This document shows, one piece after another, positions 60,129-64,000 of a stretch of DNA of 64,000 nucleotides (the stretch's first letter is position 1; every line of letters begins with the position of its first letter). The stretch spans positions 558,001 to 622,000 of the forward strand of contig JACKIU010000001.1 in the NCBI GenBank assembly GCA_020638295.1, given 5' to 3'. Origin of the DNA: Rhodospirillales bacterium. GTDB taxonomy: Bacteria > Pseudomonadota > Alphaproteobacteria > Micavibrionales > Micavibrionaceae. The notes beneath the pieces are model-generated. The model saw only the letters and a list, made by a program, of their open reading frames with translations, did not search any database and had not been told where the DNA came from. The translations under genes were made by a program, and so were the position numbers.

Positions 60129-61238
60129 ATGCTCAAACACACCGCCTTGCACGACTTGCATGTCAAATCCGGCGCCAGGATGGGCGAATTTGCCGGTTAT
60201 GATATGCCGCTTTATTACGGCGAAGGCGTGATCAAAGAGCATCTCTGGGTTCGCGAAGCCTGCGGCATGTTCGATGTTTCCCACATGGGACAGGTTACAA
60301 TAGAAGGCGAAGGGGTCGCGGAATTTCTAGAACGTCTTACACCGTCACCCTTCCAAGAAAAGAGGCAAGGAAAAGCTCAATACACTGTGTTGACCAATGA
60401 ACAAGGCGGCATCATCGACGACCTGATCATTACCCGCCTGTCCGAGCATCAATTCTTTGCTGTAATTAACGCGGGGTGCAAAGAAAAAGACATCGCCTGG
60501 GTCAAGGAACATTTGCCTTCGAAATTAACCCTGAACTATATGGAAGAGCGCGCCCTGATTGCCTTGCAGGGCCCGAAGGCCGCAAAAGTTTTGGAAGAAA
60601 CACTCCAATGTGACGTGTCCGATCTTCCCTACATGAATGCACGTGAAGGCAAAAGCCCGTGCGGGAAAGATATTTTGATCAGTCGTTTAGGCTATACCGG
60701 TGAAGACGGCTTCGAACTGAGCGTTCCACCGGACGTAGCACAAAGAGCCTGGCAGGGATTTTCCAAACATCCGGCCGTAAAACCGATCGGTCTGGCCGCA
60801 CGAGATTCTTTGCGCCTGGAAATGGGCTATGCGCTTTACGGCCATGAAATCACCGCCGAAACCTCTCCGGTAGAGGCTGGATTAAACTGGGTTATGGGCA
60901 AAAACGCATCCGGGTATTTCGGTTGTGAACGGATTCAAAAAGAATTGTCCGAAGGCACAGCGCGCAAACTGGTCGGGGTTAAACTCACCGACAAGGGCAT
61001 CGCCCGCGAAGGGGCTGAAATTCAAAACGGCGACGGTAAGGTCATTGGTGTGATGACTTCCGGCGGGCACTCTCCATCTCTGCAGGCCGCGATCGGCATG
61101 GCCTACATTGATACACCGCTGGCCGAAGCCGGGCAGGACATCTTCGTCAATGTTCGCGGGCGCAATCTCGCTGCGCTCGTGGCTGATTTGCCTTTCGTCC
61201 CGGCCAAAACCAAATCAATGAAAAAAGCCGCAGCTTAA
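60129..61238 (+). CDS. gcvT: Aminomethyltransferase (glycine cleavage T protein)
   Basis: A 369-residue T protein: LKHTALHDLHVKSGARMGEF and YDMPLYYGEGVIKEH at the start, then FDVSHMGQV, GYTGEDGFELSV and the folate-binding region with LAARDSLRLEMGYALYGHE. It transfers the methylene group to tetrahydrofolate during glycine cleavage. GAGG precedes the ATG. No glycine riboswitch was recognised in the 100 bp upstream. Confidence 0.96.
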   Translation: MLKHTALHDLHVKSGARMGEFAGYDMPLYYGEGVIKEHLWVREACGMFDVSHMGQVTIEGEGVAEFLERLTPSPFQEKRQGKAQYTVLTNEQGGIIDDLIITRLSEHQFFAVINAGCKEKDIAWVKEHLPSKLTLNYMEERALIALQGPKAAKVLEETLQCDVSDLPYMNAREGKSPCGKDILISRLGYTGEDGFELSVPPDVAQRAWQGFSKHPAVKPIGLAARDSLRLEMGYALYGHEITAETSPVEAGLNWVMGKNASGYFGCERIQKELSEGTARKLVGVKLTDKGIAREGAEIQNGDGKVIGVMTSGGHSPSLQAAIGMAYIDTPLAEAGQDIFVNVRGRNLAALVADLPFVPAKTKSMKKAAA

Positions 61239-61358
61239 GGGGCACGGCATCAGGAAAGTCAACACAATTCGCGACTTCATTTTTTTTACAAAGCTATAAA
61301 AACTCGAAACCCCGCACCCGATGCGAGGTCCATGGGATATCGAAAAAGCCCGCATGGG

Positions 61359-61377
61359 CCCCGTTTTAAAAACGGGG
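61359..61377 (+). terminator. Hairpin after gcvT (possible weak terminator)
   Basis: CCCCGTT (61359-61365) and AACGGGG (61371-61377) with a TTAAA loop, followed by TTTCGAATTTCTTT. The T tract is broken, so termination would be partial. It lies in the 208-bp gap between gcvT and the protease gene. Confidence 0.45.
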
Positions 61378-61446
61378 TTTCGAATTTCTTTGCCTTTTAG
61401 TAACCTGTAGAAACTCGGGAATTGCCTGGAAAGTCAATACAATAAA

Positions 61447-62823
61447 ATGGAAGCAGACTGGTTTGAAATCGAATATCTGATCGGCCCGCCAGTGTTCCTG
61501 CTGCTGATTTTTCTGGCGCTGGTCGTACACGAACTCGGCCATTATTTCGCCGCCCGCCTGTTTAAAATTCCTGTTGAGTCCGTTGTGATCGGTCGCGGCA
61601 AAACCCTGAAATACTGGACCAATAAACGCGGTATCCGCTGGTCCGTCCGCCGCTGGCCGCTCGGTGCTCATGTGCATTTGCAGGGCCTCAAAGGCTTGGA
61701 GGGGGGTGCCTCTTTCGCTGCACAACCCTTTTGGAAGGGCGCTCTGACGATTCTCGCTGGGCCGCTGGCCAATCTCGCGATCCTGCCGTTCTTGTTCTTT
61801 GCGTTTTATATGGCGGTCGGCCAGCCCTCGACGCCTCCCGTCCTTGTCGGGATCGAACCGGGTCTGGCCGCCGATAAAGCCGGAATGCAGCCCGGGGATC
61901 GTTTCCTCGCCGTCGATGGCATCCCTGTTGCCAACTTTCAGGATGTATGGCGCGTGGCCTATGAAAAAGGCCCGGTTGAGAGCACCTATACCATCCAGCG
62001 CGGCGATAAAGTTTTCGATCTGCCCTTTACCCCCGGCTGGACCGAATACAAAGACGAAGACGGGATCGAACGCAAAAACACCCGTTTTGGCGTGACATGG
62101 CAACACTCTCCGCTCAAGCTCAAAGCGATACTCAGTGTCGCGGGTGAAAATACAAAAGATAACGAAGGCAAAGCCCGTGAGTTATTACTCCAAAACATGG
62201 GCAAAGAAATCATTGTCGGATTGAAGGGTCAGGACGGCAAAGAAAAACCAACCCGCCTCTATCTTTCAAAAGTGCCCAACCCGGATCTGAATAATCCCGA
62301 TCATGATGATTATAAGCGCGTTTTTTTAGGCCAGACTCGCGGCAATATCTATCTTCAGCGCCCCGTTGCCGAACATGCGATGAATGCTCTGCGCAAAACC
62401 GGAGCAATGATTAAAAATGTCGCCAGCATCCCCATGCAGCTTCTTCCGATTGACCCTTATAAACTCCAAGATTCCAACGCGGTCATGCATGAAAACACCC
62501 GTCTGATCAATATCCTTTACAAATACACGCATCTTTTCGCGCTGGCCTGCGTTGTGATTGCCTTGGTCAATCTTTTACCGCTACCTTATTTGGATGGCGG
62601 CCATCTTTTAACCCAAAGCATTGAACAAATAAGAAAAAAACCGCTGACGCGCAAAGCCAAAGCCAAACTCTTTGTCCTGATGTTTTTCTTCCTTTACGTG
62701 CTGATTGCGCTGTCCAATATGGATAACGTGCCTGGCTACATTGACTCCCGGCTGAAAAAGGTCCACGACTTTATAGAAGATCAAACACAATCAAAAACTA
62801 AGGATGAGGCAAGCCATGGCTGA
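61447..62823 (+). CDS. Site-2 protease (RseP/MmpA-like, M50) with PDZ domain
   Basis: A 458-residue intramembrane zinc protease. The zinc motif is HELGH (His28-His32) in the first membrane helix, a PDZ domain follows (GIEPGLAADKAGMQPGDRFLAV, about residues 135-200), and the third zinc ligand is in LPYLDGGHLL (about 382). S2P enzymes cut membrane-anchored regulators (for example anti-sigma factors, or PodJ by MmpA in Caulobacter, an established example). Inserted between gcvT and gcvH, with its end overlapping gcvH by 8 bp. Its target is unknown here. Confidence 0.93.
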   Translation: MEADWFEIEYLIGPPVFLLLIFLALVVHELGHYFAARLFKIPVESVVIGRGKTLKYWTNKRGIRWSVRRWPLGAHVHLQGLKGLEGGASFAAQPFWKGALTILAGPLANLAILPFLFFAFYMAVGQPSTPPVLVGIEPGLAADKAGMQPGDRFLAVDGIPVANFQDVWRVAYEKGPVESTYTIQRGDKVFDLPFTPGWTEYKDEDGIERKNTRFGVTWQHSPLKLKAILSVAGENTKDNEGKARELLLQNMGKEIIVGLKGQDGKEKPTRLYLSKVPNPDLNNPDHDDYKRVFLGQTRGNIYLQRPVAEHAMNALRKTGAMIKNVASIPMQLLPIDPYKLQDSNAVMHENTRLINILYKYTHLFALACVVIALVNLLPLPYLDGGHLLTQSIEQIRKKPLTRKAKAKLFVLMFFFLYVLIALSNMDNVPGYIDSRLKKVHDFIEDQTQSKTKDEASHG

Positions 62824-63193
62824 GCTGAAATTTACTTCCGATCATGAATCCATTTACATCGACGGCGATATCGCTTGGGTTGGCATTACGAAATATGCGC
62901 AAGACGCCTTGGGCGATCTGGTATTTGTCGAACTGCCCGAAATCGGGCGGCAGGTCAGCAAAGGCGATGAATTCGCCGTCGTCGAATCGGTCAAAACCGC
63001 TGCCGAAGTGTACTCCCCGGTCGATGGCGAAGTCGTCGAGGCTAACGACAATATGGAGGGCGACCTCGAACTGATTGCCAAGCCTTTGGCCGATGGCGGC
63101 TGGATCGCCAAAATCAAAATCTCCGACCCGTCCCAGCTTGATGGCCTGATGGATGAGGCCGCCTACAAAGACTACGTCGCAGGATTGGACTAA
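62816..63193 (+). CDS. gcvH: Glycine cleavage H protein
   Basis: A 125-residue lipoyl carrier. The lipoyl lysine is Lys60 in VVESVKTAAEVYSPVDG. It shuttles the aminomethyl group between P, T and L proteins. ATG 62816 has GAGG 7 bases upstream and lies within the end of the protease gene. Confidence 0.97.
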   Translation: MAELKFTSDHESIYIDGDIAWVGITKYAQDALGDLVFVELPEIGRQVSKGDEFAVVESVKTAAEVYSPVDGEVVEANDNMEGDLELIAKPLADGGWIAKIKISDPSQLDGLMDEAAYKDYVAGLD

Positions 63194-63200
63194 ACTATAA

Positions 63201-63464
63201 ATGATTGAACCTGTTGAACTGATAGGCTTGGCTGCTGGGTTTTTAACCGCGTTCAGTACAGTTCCGCAGTCGATCAGAATTATCAGGGTCCGTCAGGCCG
63301 CGGCCGTATCGGCTGGAACATATTTTATGCTGCTAGGGTCTTATATTCTCTGGCTTGTTTACGGGATTATACAAGGCGCGATATCGATTATTTTTTGGAA
63401 TGTGATAGGCATTATTCTTGGGGCTGCAGTTCTGATTATGAAACTTTTTATTTGGAAAGACTAA
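63201..63464 (+). CDS. SemiSWEET-family sugar transporter
   Basis: An 87-residue membrane protein with three helices and the PQ-loop motif TVPQSIRIIRVRQA in the first helix (about residues 20-33). Bacterial SemiSWEETs form dimers that move small sugars or related solutes. It sits between gcvH and gcvPA in the same direction, 7 bp after gcvH and 3 bp before gcvPA, so it is in the glycine cleavage transcript. Substrate unknown; a link to glycine or one-carbon metabolites is only a guess. Confidence 0.9.
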   Translation: MIEPVELIGLAAGFLTAFSTVPQSIRIIRVRQAAAVSAGTYFMLLGSYILWLVYGIIQGAISIIFWNVIGIILGAAVLIMKLFIWKD

Positions 63465-63467
63465 AAA

Positions 63468-64000
63468 ATGCGTTATCTCCCCCAAACCAAAAATGCCCGT
63501 AAGGCGATGCTCGAAACCATCGGTGCGGACAGCATTGATGATCTTTACGTTGACGTTCCGGCCTGCGAAATGGGCCATAAATTTAACCTGCCCGATCATC
63601 AGGGGGAGCTGGACGTAGAGCGGCATTTAAACGCCTACGCGAACCAGAACCACGCCGCCAGCGCCGGGCCGTTTTTCCTCGGCGCCGGGGCGTATTACCA
63701 TCACATCCCGGCCAGCGTCGATTACATCATCCAGCGCAGCGAATTCCTCACCGCCTACACACCGTATCAGCCCGAAATCGCCCAAGGCACGTTGCAGGCA
63801 ATTTTCGAATTCCAGACCTTCATTGCGCAGCTGACCGGCCAAGAGGTCGCCAACGCCTCGATGTATGATGGCGCAACGGCCTGTACCGAAGCCGCGCTCA
63901 TGGCCCTGCGCGTGACCAAGCGCAAAAAGATTGTCATTGGCAATGCGCTGCATCCCGATTACCGCGCCGTTCTGGAATCCTATATGGCGAACTTTGATGG
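63468..64000 (+). CDS. gcvPA: Glycine dehydrogenase (decarboxylating) subunit 1, 3' end missing
   Basis: The first 177 residues of the N-terminal half of the split P protein: MRYLPQTKNARKAMLETIGA, FFLGAGAYYHHIPASVDYII, TPYQPEIAQGTLQAIFEFQT and NASMYDGATA. The split gcvPA/gcvPB form is used by many bacteria. The reading frame is open to the window end; the PLP lysine belongs to the gcvPB half. Its frame continues beyond base 64000. Confidence 0.95.
   Translation, partial: MRYLPQTKNARKAMLETIGADSIDDLYVDVPACEMGHKFNLPDHQGELDVERHLNAYANQNHAASAGPFFLGAGAYYHHIPASVDYIIQRSEFLTAYTPYQPEIAQGTLQAIFEFQTFIAQLTGQEVANASMYDGATACTEAALMALRVTKRKKIVIGNALHPDYRAVLESYMANFD

Noticed and set aside
61366..62106. Long minus-strand open frame (246 codons) over the start of the S2P gene
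   Set aside because: It is antisense to a clear M50 protease with HELGH and PDZ motifs; no motif or ribosome site of its own.
1..64000. CRISPR arrays, insertion sequences, integrases, toxin-antitoxin or restriction systems
   Set aside because: Scanned for regular spacer-repeat structure, transposase/integrase motifs and defence-family motifs; nothing convincing was found.

Overview
The window is a gene-dense bacterial chromosome segment of moderate GC. About 68 protein genes are supported, two of them cut by the window ends, plus one tRNA. Family content and gene order point to an alphaproteobacterium: a PodJ-like polar organiser, a fused CysN/CysC, the UbiM hydroxylase, a PdxS/PdxT vitamin B6 pathway, an rpsF-rpsR-rplI-dnaB-alr block, a fabD-fabG-acpP-fabF-mltG block, and CtrA-type TTAA-N7-TTAA boxes. 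A Micavibrio- or Rhodospirillales-like lineage is plausible, but I cannot place it more precisely from sequence alone.

Layout. 1-5.1 kb: the 3' part of ispE, a PodJ-like coiled-coil/Sel1/peptidoglycan-binding protein, an SGNH/GDSL-type hydrolase behind an attenuator-like hairpin, and a membrane-anchored PilZ protein. 5.1-10.6 kb: a chaperone-usher-like surface fibre locus (usher, DUF4402-like pilins, PapD-like chaperone) with a consensus CtrA box in front of the main pilin gene. 10.9-17.6 kb: an AMIN-domain lipoprotein and a tripartite RND efflux operon. 18-24 kb: a degenerate S24/LexA-like protein, then ugd-cysD-orf-cysNC-cysQ, which makes UDP-glucuronate and activated sulfate (PAPS) and removes PAP. 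24.2-30.2 kb: SapC-like protein, tRNA-Gly, bioH-bioC, ubiM, a MoeB/ThiF-rhodanese protein, a free rhodanese and an SDR. 30-39.8 kb: PBP1A, MlaF/MlaE, a VanX-like dipeptidase, alanine racemase, dnaB, three ribosomal protein genes and a small unknown gene. 40-45.8 kb: the fatty-acid synthesis operon with an AT-rich rraA-like gene lodged between fabD and fabG. 46.4-50.6 kb: a small glycan cluster (asparagine synthase-like amidotransferase, epimerase, glycosyltransferase). 50.5-59.9 kb: a DsbD-like N-terminal domain protein, YqgE/AlgH, GNAT, M16 peptidase, thrC, pdxT, pdxS, a YeiH-type permease and an RluA-type pseudouridine synthase. 60.1-64 kb: the glycine cleavage operon gcvT-(site-2 protease)-gcvH-(SemiSWEET)-gcvPA.

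Most of the window is housekeeping: isoprenoids, cell wall, lipid synthesis, translation, B6, biotin, ubiquinone and one-carbon metabolism. The less ordinary parts are these. (i) pdxS and pdxT are separated by a methyltransferase gene flanked by 31-bp imperfect direct repeats of the pdxS 3' end, and by a 74-codon gene with an in-frame TGA. (ii) The usher-like protein carries SdrD-like and SPOR-like C-terminal modules. (iii) PodJ-like, PilZ and CtrA-box-linked pilin genes lie together, which suggests cell-cycle or pole-linked surface structures. (iv) Several operons contain inserted genes or inserted segments. I did not find a CRISPR array, insertion sequence, integrase or recognisable defence system.
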